DNA from: Acinetobacter boissieri
GTDB taxonomy: Bacteria; Pseudomonadota; Gammaproteobacteria; Pseudomonadales; Moraxellaceae
Assembly: GCF_900096955.1 (NCBI RefSeq)
Contig: NZ_FMYL01000010.1
Coordinates: 40,812-104,811, forward strand
DNA length: 64,000 nt
Direction of reading: 5' to 3'
The notes under the pieces were generated by a model. It was given only the letters and a program-made list of their open reading frames with translations. It made no database searches and had not been told where the DNA came from. This document shows, one piece after another, positions 36,624-45,848 of this stretch (positions are counted from its first letter, which is position 1; each line of letters opens with the position of its first letter). Both the position numbers and the translations under genes were made by a program.

Positions 36624-37977
36624 TCTTTTTTAGTGCATGTTGTTTTGCGGGGTGATGAGCGGGTAAGTAGGGTTCTTGCTTAAATATTTTTTGCCTTAAT
36701 GTGCCTGCGTCGTACCGAGTTTTATAACGTCCTTGTTGTTGTAGTTCAGGAATTACCCAATCAATAAAATCGTGGTACGACTCAGGGGTTACTGTGCGAG
36801 TTAAATTAAATCCATCAATGCCTGTTTCATCTAAAAAGTGAATCAGCTGTTGGGCAATCTGTTGACCACTACCTATAAATAATGGGTAACGCCCACCGAG
36901 CTGATGTTGCTGTTTTAATTGATGTGGTGTAATGGATTGAGATTTAAATTTTTTATTAATAGATTGAATACTATTGGTCTTTTTATATGGGATCGTTTCA
37001 TGTTCGTCATATTGCGCTAAATTTATACCGACTGAACTTGAGTAGTGTGCTAAGCCTGCTTCGGGACTGGCATAACGTTGGTATTCTTTAAATTTATCTT
37101 GAGCCTGCTGTTCGGTTTCGGCCGTCACCACGGTAATGCCGACAAAGATTTTCACTTCATCGCGGGCTCTACCTTGTTTCGTGAGGTGTTGTTGAATATT
37201 TTCAACATGCTGTTTTACTTGTGCAATGGTGTCGCCACCAATAAAAATACATTCGGCATGCGTGGTGGCAAAATTCATTCCTGCATTTGATGCGCCCGCT
37301 TGAAACAAAACAGGTGTTCTTTGTGGTGAAGAAGAGACTTGAAACACACCTTGGCTTTGATAAAACTGTCCATGATGTTGTACTTCATGAACTTTTGACG
37401 GCTCTGTAAATATGCGTGCTGTTTTATCGTGGCGTAAGGCATCGTCTTGCCATGAATGTTCCCAATATTGATAGCAGACATTTAAAAACTCATTGGCTTG
37501 TTCATAACGTAAGTCATGTTCGGCAAGTGTTTTTCGTCCAAATAGTCGCTCTGCACTGTCTAAATAGCCAGTAACAATGTTCCAACCGATACGACCTTGT
37601 GTTAAATGGTCTAAACTGGCAAAACGTCTGGCCAATGTATAGGGTTGTTCGTAGCTTAAGTTAACAGTGACACCAAAACCAAGATGCGTCGTTACAGCAG
37701 CCATGCCAGAAATGAGTGTCATTGGGTCATGGCTTGGCAGTTGCACAGATTCTTTTAACGTGACATCAAGGTTGTTTTGATAAACGTCATATACCCCAAT
37801 AATGTCGGCAATAAATAGACCGTCAAATAAACCACGTTCAAGGGTCTTTGCCAAATCAGTCCAATAGTTCAGTTCATTAAAACGGTAAGATTGGTCGCGA
37901 GGGTGTGTCCATAAACCATGGTTAATATGACCTGCACAGTTCATGTCAAATGCATTGAGTAAAATCTGCTTGGTCAT
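36604..37977 (-). CDS. NtaA/SnaA/DszA-family FMN-dependent monooxygenase
   Basis: A flavin-dependent two-component monooxygenase of the bacterial luciferase fold that needs reduced FMN from a partner reductase. The 457-residue protein starts ILLNAFDMNCAGHINHGLW and has the family segments YWTDLAKTLERGLFDGLFIAD, THLGFGVTVNLSYEQPYTLA and HLTQGRIGWNIVTGYLDSAER. Also present is QRTPVLFQAGASNAGMNFA. Its substrate is unknown; relatives attack sulfones, nitrilotriacetate or pristinamycin. Its start shares a base with the end of the SfnB-type gene. It is a paralogue of 41979-43343. Confidence 0.88.
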   Translation of the reverse strand: MTKQILLNAFDMNCAGHINHGLWTHPRDQSYRFNELNYWTDLAKTLERGLFDGLFIADIIGVYDVYQNNLDVTLKESVQLPSHDPMTLISGMAAVTTHLGFGVTVNLSYEQPYTLARRFASLDHLTQGRIGWNIVTGYLDSAERLFGRKTLAEHDLRYEQANEFLNVCYQYWEHSWQDDALRHDKTARIFTEPSKVHEVQHHGQFYQSQGVFQVSSSPQRTPVLFQAGASNAGMNFATTHAECIFIGGDTIAQVKQHVENIQQHLTKQGRARDEVKIFVGITVVTAETEQQAQDKFKEYQRYASPEAGLAHYSSSVGINLAQYDEHETIPYKKTNSIQSINKKFKSQSITPHQLKQQHQLGGRYPLFIGSGQQIAQQLIHFLDETGIDGFNLTRTVTPESYHDFIDWVIPELQQQGRYKTRYDAGTLRQKIFKQEPYLPAHHPAKQHALKKSDSYIK

Positions 37978-39185
37978 TAGAGCGTTCCTCTTCGAGGGGG
38001 TAAAACATGATTAAGCACATAGTTGCCAATAAAGTAATATTTCCAACGTGCGGCATCGTGCAAGGTATGTACTCGTGCATTACGCCAATACACATCTAGG
38101 CCTTTGCTACGTTGGCAACCCCGACTGCCTGCCAGTTCAATCAGTTTAGATGATGCTTTTAATGCAGTTTCAGTACTGTGCGCTCGAACACGTGCAACAT
38201 GTATAGAAGCCTGTGCAATATTTTCTGCATTTGGCTGTGGTTTAATGGCATCAATGTATTTGGCTGCTTCTTTTAAGAGTAACTCTGAGGCTTTGACATC
38301 GACTGCCACATGGCCAAGTTCATACAGGGTTAATGGATCTTGTGTTGCAGATGTAACATTGGCATCAATCCATGGCCGTGCATGCTTGATTTGTTGTAAG
38401 GTTTCTTCAAATGCTGCACGTGCAATCCCCACATCTATGGCAGCATGTAATAATTGGGCGTAAGGGCCGACCAAGGTGGGTTTTAGAAACACATCACTAA
38501 ATGCCACTACATCTTCTGCATCGACATAGACTTGATCGAGTTTAACCGTGCCACTGCCAGTGAGGCGTTGTCCGAATGCCTGCCAGTCATCAATAATTTG
38601 AAGTCCTTGGGTGTCTTTTTTAATAAATGCTAAGTATTCATGCCCTTGTTGGTCTTTAACTAAGGTAGAAATGCGATGTGCAAATAAGCTACCTGTGCAA
38701 TAAAACTTTTCTCCTTGAATGAGATAGCCTTCACCATGTGGGGTTAAATAACTGTGTTTTTGGGTTGCATTTTTAGATTTAAATTCTGCTAAGGCATTGC
38801 CAAAACGTGCACCGTGTAACACCTCTTGATACAGTCTTTTTTTCTGTTGTTCTGTACCTGTGTTGCGTAATACCTCAAGTGCATAAAAATGATTTTGTGG
38901 AATCTGCCCAATAGAGCCATCAGCACCACTCAGCAATGCAATGACTTGTGTGAGTGTTTCAGCAGAAACCTCAGCACCACCGTACTGTTTAGGTACACTA
39001 ATGGCCCATAAACCAGACTGACTAAGGGCTTCAATGTCTTGAAAGGGCAAAATACGCTCTTGATCTCTTTGCGTTGCATGTTGTTTGAGTTGTTGGCTGA
39101 GTTGGTTTGCTACACGTAATGCTTCTTCATCAGAACGAATAATATGTGCAGTATCTGGTTGGTAAATGTGTGGATATGAGCTCAT
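37977..39185 (-). CDS. sfnB: SfnB-family sulfur-acquisition oxidoreductase (copy 1)
   Basis: An acyl-CoA-dehydrogenase-fold flavoprotein of the SfnB/DszC group, induced in relatives during growth on organic sulfur. I choose the ATG at 39183-39185, 8 bases after AAGGGA, giving 402 residues. It shows QYGGAEVSAETLTQVIALLS, GQIPQNHFYALEVLR, GEKFYCTGSLFAHRIS and DWQAFGQRLTGSGTVKLDQV. Near the C terminus is YWRNARVHTLHDAARWKYY. It overlaps neither neighbour by more than a few bases and sits between a second SfnB-type gene and an NtaA-type monooxygenase. The exact reaction is unknown. Confidence 0.85.
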   Translation of the reverse strand: MSSYPHIYQPDTAHIIRSDEEALRVANQLSQQLKQHATQRDQERILPFQDIEALSQSGLWAISVPKQYGGAEVSAETLTQVIALLSGADGSIGQIPQNHFYALEVLRNTGTEQQKKRLYQEVLHGARFGNALAEFKSKNATQKHSYLTPHGEGYLIQGEKFYCTGSLFAHRISTLVKDQQGHEYLAFIKKDTQGLQIIDDWQAFGQRLTGSGTVKLDQVYVDAEDVVAFSDVFLKPTLVGPYAQLLHAAIDVGIARAAFEETLQQIKHARPWIDANVTSATQDPLTLYELGHVAVDVKASELLLKEAAKYIDAIKPQPNAENIAQASIHVARVRAHSTETALKASSKLIELAGSRGCQRSKGLDVYWRNARVHTLHDAARWKYYFIGNYVLNHVLPPRRGTL

Positions 39186-39196
39186 TTTATTTTCCC

Positions 39197-40390
39197 TTAG
39201 ATCCAAGCATGTCGGTTTGGAAAAGCCTGATTTAAATAGTAATTACCCAGTGCATAATACTTCCAACGCACAGGATCATGTAGGGTATGTACTCGAGCAT
39301 TACGCCAATGTTGGTCTAAATTGTGTTCGCTGAGTGCAGCACGGCTACCACCGAGTTCTAATAGTTTTTCTGAAATATGAAGTGCGGCATGGTGAGCATA
39401 TATTTTGGCTTCAGCCACGCTGATCGATGCTTGAGCAATATCGGCATCAGTTAGGGTGTTTTGGGATTCTAGATGATCTAGGATTTCTGCAGCGTGATTT
39501 AATAATAAAATGCTGGCTTGTAGCGTAATATCTAACTTTCCAACCTCTTGTAATAAATAGGGTTCTTCTGAAGCATGATTGACTTGAGCATCGGCAATGG
39601 GTCGAGCTTTTCTCACGGTGCTTTGCAGGTCTTGAAAAGCACCTTCTGCAATGCCAACATCGATTGCGACTTGCAATAGTTGTGAATAAGCGCCTCGGTA
39701 GTTTGGCGAAAGGGTTAAACGCCGTTCATCAAAAATTAGAAATGGGTCAATTTTGACATGATTAAGCTTGATGCTCCCACTGGCTGTTGTACGTTGACCA
39801 AATCCATCCCAATCATCAATAACCTCAATACCTTGAGTATTTTTTTCGACTAAAACCAATGCAACATACCCTTCAGGATGCTGTGCTTTAATAGCCAGCC
39901 AATCTGCAAAAACACTTCCCGTAGAGTAAAACTTTTCGCCATTTAATACATAGTCATCGCCAATTTTACGTAAGGAAGTATGTATTTTTTGCACATGGGC
40001 CGTATCTTTTTCAGGTCCTGCATTGGCCAAGAATTTACCTGATAAAATTTGCTCGAAAACAAATTTTTTCTGAGCTTCACTGCCAATTAAATCAATGGTA
40101 TGTAGCACACCAAATTGATTTTGTGGAATTTGTCCAACACTGGCATCTGCTTTGGCCAATGTACGAAAGATTTGACTCAATGTGAGGTGTGATACATGTG
40201 CACCGCCATATTTTTTGGCAATTCGGCAACCAGTTAAACCTTTGTACGCCAATGCTTGAATAATGTCTGTAGGTAAGATTCGCTGTTGGTCACGCATGTT
40301 ACGTTGTTCTAAAGCAATATCTGCAATCTGGTAAGCGACATTAATCGCATCGATATCATTTTGAATAATTTTTTGTTTAAACAGACCCAT
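39197..40390 (-). CDS. SfnB-family sulfur-acquisition oxidoreductase (copy 2)
   Basis: A paralogue of the next gene downstream (11 bp away), also of acyl-CoA-dehydrogenase fold. The chosen ATG at 40388-40390 lies 6 bases after AGGTG, giving 397 residues. It has KKYGGAHVSHLTLSQIFRTL, GQIPQNQFGVLHTIDL, GEKFYSTGSVFADWLA, DWDGFGQRTTASGSIKLNHV and HWRNARVHTLHDPVRWKYY. It leads the leftward arm of the organosulfur block. Two such enzymes side by side suggest a heteromer or two substrates. Confidence 0.85.
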   Translation of the reverse strand: MGLFKQKIIQNDIDAINVAYQIADIALEQRNMRDQQRILPTDIIQALAYKGLTGCRIAKKYGGAHVSHLTLSQIFRTLAKADASVGQIPQNQFGVLHTIDLIGSEAQKKFVFEQILSGKFLANAGPEKDTAHVQKIHTSLRKIGDDYVLNGEKFYSTGSVFADWLAIKAQHPEGYVALVLVEKNTQGIEVIDDWDGFGQRTTASGSIKLNHVKIDPFLIFDERRLTLSPNYRGAYSQLLQVAIDVGIAEGAFQDLQSTVRKARPIADAQVNHASEEPYLLQEVGKLDITLQASILLLNHAAEILDHLESQNTLTDADIAQASISVAEAKIYAHHAALHISEKLLELGGSRAALSEHNLDQHWRNARVHTLHDPVRWKYYALGNYYLNQAFPNRHAWI

Positions 40391-40606
40391 AACCAACACC
40401 TAGTTTTTTTTATACGCTAGTGTGAGAGTAAATAAATAACAAATAAAAAATAGAGAAAAACTTATCACATAATATGCATTTTTTAAAAATACTAGAATAT
40501 ATATTGAATAGCATATAAAGCTATTTACTTATCTAAAAATAATGCTGTTATTTTAAAATAATTGTTTTAGTTTAATAAAAATACAGATAACACGAGTATT
40601 TAAAAT
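40391..40606. promoter_or_regulatory. Divergent promoter region of the organosulfur block
   Basis: This 216-bp, very AT-rich gap separates the two arms. It contains an inverted repeat AATAGC/GCTATT (40507-40512 and 40520-40525, 7-base spacer) that could be an operator. I find no TGGC-N-TGC pair for a sigma-54 promoter on either strand. Control by a CysB-like regulator is possible but unproven. Confidence 0.4.
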
Positions 40607-41908
40607 ATGACACATTTAAATCATGAGTTTAAATTAATAGACTTATATAAAAATACAGATAAGCATTCTCTAATTGGTCAGTTGTGGGGTAATCCACCCT
40701 CAGCACGTTATGAAGCACTTGCTCAAAACTTTAGACCCGTTTTTGCAAAGATTAAACAGGGTGCTTTACTTCGAGAACAGCAACATATTTTGCCCCATGA
40801 GCAACTGCAATGGTTAAAGCAAGCAGGGTTTACCCGGTTGAGGCTACCAAAAGAATATAACGGTTTTGAGGCGACCATTCCTGAGCTTTTTGCATTACTG
40901 GTAGAGCTTGCTGAAGCAGATGCAAATTTACCGCAGATCTTACGTGTACACTTTGGTTTCAGTGAAGATTTATTACTTTCCAAAGATGCTATATTTCAAG
41001 AAAAGTGGCTACAAAGACTGGCAAAGAATGAAATTATAGGTAGTGGCTGGTCTGAAGGTGGGAGTGAGTCACAGCAGCAATTTCAGACGCATATTTATAA
41101 AGATGATCGGGGCCGACTTAAAGTATCGGGTAAAAAATACTATACCACCGGTAGCTTGTTTGCAGATTGGGTTGATGTTGGAGTCACTGATTTACAAGGA
41201 AAATCTGCATCTGTTTTAGTCAATCGTCATCACGAAGGGGTATCTATTGTAGATGATTGGAATGGTTTTGGTCAGCAATTAACAGCCAGTGGTAGTGCCA
41301 TTTTTCATGCCGTTGACATAGAAGCCAGTGATGTTTTGCCAGATGCAATCCGTTTTAAATACTCTGCAGCATATTATCAATTGGTGCAGTTGGCGATTAT
41401 TGTTGGTTTAGGCCGTGGGCTCACCCAGCAGTTATCACAAGCGGTACATCAGCGCTTACGAAACTATAGTCACGCCAATGCAAACTACAGCCGTGACGAT
41501 GCTCAAGTGTTGCAAGTAGTTGGCAAAGTACGTGGTGCAACTTATACGGCAGGCATCATTATAGAAAAAAGTGCAGAGGCTTTACAGCGTGCTTTTATTG
41601 CAGGTTTAGCAACAAACTTACAGGCAGAAGCTGAACAAAATGCAATTGTTGAATTAGAAACAGCACAAGCGCAAACCGTAGTCACAGACTTACTTTTAAA
41701 TGCATCAACCATTGCTTTTGATGCGCTAGGTGCATCGGCAATAGATAAAAAACACGGCTTAGATCGTTACTGGCGTAATATTAGAACATTAAGTTCACAT
41801 AATCCAAGAATATATAAAGACCGTATTGTTGGGGATTTTAGTGTAAATGGTCATTTACCGCCGTACCAATGGCGTATTGGTAATATAGAGTCATTAAAAG
41901 CCAGTTAA
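40607..41908 (+). CDS. DszC-like flavin-dependent monooxygenase (acyl-CoA dehydrogenase fold)
   Basis: DszC-group enzymes use reduced FMN and oxygen to oxidise sulfur in organic sulfides or sulfoxides. The 433-residue protein has an extra N-terminal 30 residues compared with the SfnB-type pair. Family segments include PKEYNGFEATIPELFALLVELAEAD (shown in part), GSGWSEGGSESQQQF, GKKYYTTGSLFADWV and DWNGFGQQLTASGSAIFHAV. Near the C terminus is RYWRNIRTLSSHNPRIYKDR. It leads the rightward arm and lies 70 bp before an NtaA-type monooxygenase. Substrate unknown. Confidence 0.83.
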   Translation: MTHLNHEFKLIDLYKNTDKHSLIGQLWGNPPSARYEALAQNFRPVFAKIKQGALLREQQHILPHEQLQWLKQAGFTRLRLPKEYNGFEATIPELFALLVELAEADANLPQILRVHFGFSEDLLLSKDAIFQEKWLQRLAKNEIIGSGWSEGGSESQQQFQTHIYKDDRGRLKVSGKKYYTTGSLFADWVDVGVTDLQGKSASVLVNRHHEGVSIVDDWNGFGQQLTASGSAIFHAVDIEASDVLPDAIRFKYSAAYYQLVQLAIIVGLGRGLTQQLSQAVHQRLRNYSHANANYSRDDAQVLQVVGKVRGATYTAGIIIEKSAEALQRAFIAGLATNLQAEAEQNAIVELETAQAQTVVTDLLLNASTIAFDALGASAIDKKHGLDRYWRNIRTLSSHNPRIYKDRIVGDFSVNGHLPPYQWRIGNIESLKAS

Positions 41909-41978
41909 TGAATAATAATATACATGATTTATATAATGCATTTTATAAATTATAAAATATAAAAATTGGTGATTTAAA

Positions 41979-43343
41979 ATGACTAAAAAAATAAGCTTTA
42001 ATGCGTTTGAGATGAATTGTATTGCGCATCAATCCCCTGGTTTATGGCGACATCCTCAAGATCGATCACTTGAGTACAATCAGATTGAATATTGGACTGA
42101 TTTGGCAAAAATTTTAGAACAAGGGAAATTTGACGGTATTTTTATTGCAGATGTTTTGGGTATTTATGATGTTTATCATCAAAGTGCCGATGCTGCACTG
42201 CGAGGTGCAGTACAAGTCCCTGTCAATGACCCTTTGCAAGTCATACCAATTATGGCCGCAGTCACCACACATTTGGGCTTTGGTTTAACCACATCGGTTT
42301 CTTTTGAGCATCCTTATCCATTTGCTCGCCGTATGAGTACTTTAGATCACTTAACTCGGGGACGTATAGGGTGGAATATTGTGACCTCTTATTTAGAGAG
42401 TGGTTCTAAAAATATTGGATTAAAAACACAGTTAAATCATGATGAACGCTATGATTTTGCCGATGAATATTTAACAGTATTGTATAAATTATGGGAAGGG
42501 TCTTGGCAGTCAGATGCTGTAAAACGAGACAAGCACAGTGGCATATTTGCAGATGCAAATAAAGTGCATAGTATTGACCATGTTGGTCAGTATTTTTCGG
42601 TACCGGGCATACATCTTTGTGAGCCATCGCCTCAGCGTACCCCTGTGCTTTATCAGGCAGGGGCATCTAGTCGTGGGCAAACATTTGCGAGTCAGCATGC
42701 AGAGTGTATTTTTATTGCAGCACCTTCTAAAATTGCAACCAAAAAATTGGTGCACAGTATTGAACAGCAGTTAATCCGTGCGGGGCGTCGCCGTGAAGAT
42801 GTAAAAATTTATGCATTGGTATCGATTGTTACAGATGATACAGATCAAAAAGCCACAGCTAAATTTAAAGAATATCAGCGCTATGGTAGTCAAGAAGGGG
42901 CACTCACTTTACTTTCTGGTTGGTCGGGTGTCGATTTTTCCAAGTATCAAGCCACAGATCAGGTGGAATATGTGCATAGTAATGCCATTCAGTCATTACT
43001 TGATTCTTATGTAAATGCTGACCCGAACCGTGTATGGACAGTGGATGAAATTGCACGTTGGAATACTTTGGGAGGAAATGGCCCTGTTTTTGTGGGGTCG
43101 GCACCAACAGTGGCAGATACTTTAGAGTCTTGGGTTGAAGAGACTGGCGTAGATGGTTTTAATTTGGCCTACATTTTAGCCCATCAGAGTTTTATAGATA
43201 TTGTGCATTGGATTGTCCCAGAATTACAACGTAGAGGTGTTTATCCATTAGAATATGAGCAAGGTACGTTACGACATAAACTCTTTCAAAAAGGAGATAT
43301 TATTTCAAAGACGCATCAAGCATATCAATATAAACATGCGTAG
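41979..43343 (+). CDS. NtaA/SnaA/DszA-family FMN-dependent monooxygenase (second copy)
   Basis: A 454-residue paralogue of the enzyme at 36604-37977: ISFNAFEMNCIAHQSPGLWR, YWTDLAKILEQGKFDGIFIA, THLGFGLTTSVSFEHPYPFA and HLTRGRIGWNIVTSYLESG. It also has QRTPVLYQAGASSRGQTFA and the C-terminal ETGVDGFNLAYILAHQSF. It needs reduced FMN, most simply from the MsuE-type reductase two genes away. GGTGA precedes the ATG. Having one such enzyme per arm, each beside an acyl-CoA-dehydrogenase-fold enzyme, suggests paired oxidation steps like DszC then DszA. Confidence 0.87.
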   Translation: MTKKISFNAFEMNCIAHQSPGLWRHPQDRSLEYNQIEYWTDLAKILEQGKFDGIFIADVLGIYDVYHQSADAALRGAVQVPVNDPLQVIPIMAAVTTHLGFGLTTSVSFEHPYPFARRMSTLDHLTRGRIGWNIVTSYLESGSKNIGLKTQLNHDERYDFADEYLTVLYKLWEGSWQSDAVKRDKHSGIFADANKVHSIDHVGQYFSVPGIHLCEPSPQRTPVLYQAGASSRGQTFASQHAECIFIAAPSKIATKKLVHSIEQQLIRAGRRREDVKIYALVSIVTDDTDQKATAKFKEYQRYGSQEGALTLLSGWSGVDFSKYQATDQVEYVHSNAIQSLLDSYVNADPNRVWTVDEIARWNTLGGNGPVFVGSAPTVADTLESWVEETGVDGFNLAYILAHQSFIDIVHWIVPELQRRGVYPLEYEQGTLRHKLFQKGDIISKTHQAYQYKHA

Positions 43344-43494
43344 TAATGAAATATGTTTTAAACAGGATATTAATTCCTGTTTTTTTATTTCTATTAAATA
43401 TTTTTTGTCTATTAATAAAGCATTTTTAATTGTTTTTAAATACAGGTTAATAAAAATATAGTGTAAAGGTGATTAAATAACAAGGTTAATAATA

Positions 43495-44952
43495 ATGTCT
43501 AATAAAATATATGAAATAAAGCATGCTGAAGATATTACACAACTTATTTCAAAATATGCAGGCAAGGGTAAGTCAAATAAAGTGATTTGGTTAGCACTGA
43601 TAGGTGTATTCATCGATGCTTATGATCTCACCACGTTATCCTTTGGGATTGAGCAAGTCATTTCAGAGTTTTCGCTTACTCCGATTATGACTGGTGTTGT
43701 GGCATCATCTATTGTATGCGGTACGATTGTAGGGAATTTGGTGGGTGGGTTTTTAACAGATAAAATTGGCCGATATCGTGTGTTTATGGCCGATATGATT
43801 TTATTTGTGATTGCTGCACTTGTTGCAGGGTTTGCTCCAAATGTTTGGGTGCTGATTGCCGCTCGCTTTGTCATGGGCATAAGCGTGGGTGTTGATTTAC
43901 CTGTCGCTATGTCTTATTTGTCGGAGTTTTCCAAGTTTAGTGGAAAAAGTAATAAAGCTGCACGTTTGGCGGCGTGGTGCCCAATGTGGTATGCGGCTTC
44001 TTCGCTCTGTTTTGCTTTAGTATTGATGCTATATTTCGTTTTACCTGCAGAGTATAGCCATTGGTTATGGCGAGCTTCTTTAATTTTTGGGGCAGTACCA
44101 GCACTGCTGATTATTTTTATTCGTGGTAAGTATTTGACTGAATCACCAATTTGGTTGGCGAATCAAGGGCGTTTAAAAGAAGCAACGGATATTTTAAAAA
44201 CATCTTATGATATTAATGCTGTACTGTCACCACAGGCGTTATCAAACACACCAAAAACAGAACATAAAACAGCTAAAATAGGGTTCAATATCCTGTTTAA
44301 ACAGGAATATTTAGCAAGAACAATTGTCGCGATCACCATTCATATTTCAGTGGCTTTTCAATATACGACCATTGCTTTTTTTCTACCATCAATTTTAACG
44401 CGTTTTTTTCATACCACAACGTTAACAACCATTACCACAACGCTTGCACTGAATTTATTGTTTGCTTTTACTGGTGGTCTACTGGGAATTTACTTGGCCA
44501 GTCGATTTGCATCAAGACACATTCTTGTTTTGGGCTTTGTATTACAAGCGATTGCTTTAGTCGCACTCGCATGGGTCGGGCATCCGAGCAACCCCATTTT
44601 GTTGTATTTAGCCATCGGTTTACTGGGCTTATGGTTGTTTGCTGAAGGTTTTGGGCCAGGTGCACAAATGATGGTTTATCCAACCATGGCATATCCTGCT
44701 GAAATTCGTGGTATTGGTGTGGGCTTTAATCGAGCGGTGACAGGCGTTGCACAAGCGATTGCACTATTTGTATTACCTGTATGGATGACTAAATATCAAA
44801 CTGATGTATTTAATATTATCGCAATTTTTGCTTTTATACCCATTGTTGTGATTGGTTTTATTATTCGATTTGAGCCTACAAAATACGATGTGGATTTAGA
44901 ATTAAAATCTAATATTGATATAAATAAATTGCTTCTTAAAGATTTAAGTTAA
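43495..44952 (+). CDS. Major facilitator superfamily transporter
   Basis: An inner-membrane secondary carrier of 485 residues with twelve predicted membrane segments. The conserved loop GGFLTDKIGRYRVF (about residues 82-95) is the MFS signature between helices 2 and 3. The first helix has VFIDAYDLTTLSFGIEQ, typical of the sugar/organic-acid proton symporter group. FGPGAQMMVYPTMAYPAEIRG lies near residue 385. It sits in the rightward arm, so it probably moves the organic sulfur substrate or its carbon product. AAGG precedes the ATG. Confidence 0.85.
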   Translation: MSNKIYEIKHAEDITQLISKYAGKGKSNKVIWLALIGVFIDAYDLTTLSFGIEQVISEFSLTPIMTGVVASSIVCGTIVGNLVGGFLTDKIGRYRVFMADMILFVIAALVAGFAPNVWVLIAARFVMGISVGVDLPVAMSYLSEFSKFSGKSNKAARLAAWCPMWYAASSLCFALVLMLYFVLPAEYSHWLWRASLIFGAVPALLIIFIRGKYLTESPIWLANQGRLKEATDILKTSYDINAVLSPQALSNTPKTEHKTAKIGFNILFKQEYLARTIVAITIHISVAFQYTTIAFFLPSILTRFFHTTTLTTITTTLALNLLFAFTGGLLGIYLASRFASRHILVLGFVLQAIALVALAWVGHPSNPILLYLAIGLLGLWLFAEGFGPGAQMMVYPTMAYPAEIRGIGVGFNRAVTGVAQAIALFVLPVWMTKYQTDVFNIIAIFAFIPIVVIGFIIRFEPTKYDVDLELKSNIDINKLLLKDLS

Positions 44953-45097
44953 TATCTATTTATATAAGTTATTAAATAAATTATACGAATAATTCATTAG
45001 TTTAAAAATATATAAATAATCGCTTATTTTATATTTTACAAAAAATGCAATACGGTGATTAATAGACAGTAGATTTTATTTAAAAAAAGGATTCGAA

Positions 45098-45820
45098 ATG
45101 TCAAATAATAACCGTACTGTATTGAATGTTGTTGCTGTTTCTGGTGGATTAAATACCCCATCAAAAACAGAAAGTCTTGTACAAAATATTTTAGATGAAT
45201 TATCGAGTGCTATAGATATACAGGTACATTTTGTGAAGTTGAGTGAAATAGGTCCTTTACTTGGTGGTGCAATTTATCGTCATCAGCTTCCTGAACGAGT
45301 TCAACAAGACTTAGAAAAAATAGAGTCTGCAGATGCATTAATTGTAGGGACCCCAGTATATCGTGCCTCATTTACAGGGCTTTTTAAGCATTTATTTGAT
45401 TTTGTAGAGCAAACGGCTTTAGTCGATGTACCTGTGTTATTGGCTGCATCTGGTGGTAGTGAACGCCATGCGTTAGTGCTTGAACATCAATTACGACCAT
45501 TGTTTAGCTTCTTTCAGGCGCAAACTTTACCAATTGGTGTTTATGCAACAGATAAAGACTTTACCCCACAATACACACTGCAAAGCGAACAGTTAAAACA
45601 ACGTATTACTTTGGCCGTAGCTCGTGCTTTACCCATTTTAGAGTGGGCACCTGCCAAAGGAAAACGTGTCAGTGCATTGGCACAAACATCTAAACAAGCC
45701 AATCAAAATTTAGGGATCAATACACAGATTGAGCAAGAGGGGGTATTGCCTTCAATTAGTGTACCGGACTTGAGCGTTGCCGAATCTCGCATTCATCATA
45801 AAAAACCATTTGTCGCTTAA
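45098..45820 (+). CDS. msuE: NAD(P)H-dependent FMN reductase (MsuE family)
   Basis: Supplies reduced FMN to two-component monooxygenases. The 240-residue flavodoxin-fold protein shows NVVAVSGGLNTPSKTESLV (flavin-binding loop), ADALIVGTPVYRASFTGLFK and VPVLLAASGGSERHALVLEH, all typical of MsuE/SsuE. The last 60 residues are an extension common in the MsuE type. AAGGA precedes the ATG. It is followed by sfnG after 28 bp and is the only flavin reductase in the block, so it probably serves all the monooxygenases. Confidence 0.88.
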   Translation: MSNNNRTVLNVVAVSGGLNTPSKTESLVQNILDELSSAIDIQVHFVKLSEIGPLLGGAIYRHQLPERVQQDLEKIESADALIVGTPVYRASFTGLFKHLFDFVEQTALVDVPVLLAASGGSERHALVLEHQLRPLFSFFQAQTLPIGVYATDKDFTPQYTLQSEQLKQRITLAVARALPILEWAPAKGKRVSALAQTSKQANQNLGINTQIEQEGVLPSISVPDLSVAESRIHHKKPFVA

Positions 45821-45848
45821 TTTTTGATGGATATGAGAGAGTAAATAT

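Noticed and set aside
38104..38463. 119-codon plus-strand ORF
   Set aside because: It is antisense to the SfnB-type gene; the real frame carries the family motifs.
40391..40606. Sigma-54 promoter for the sulfur block
   Set aside because: No GG/GC pair with the required spacing is present on either strand.
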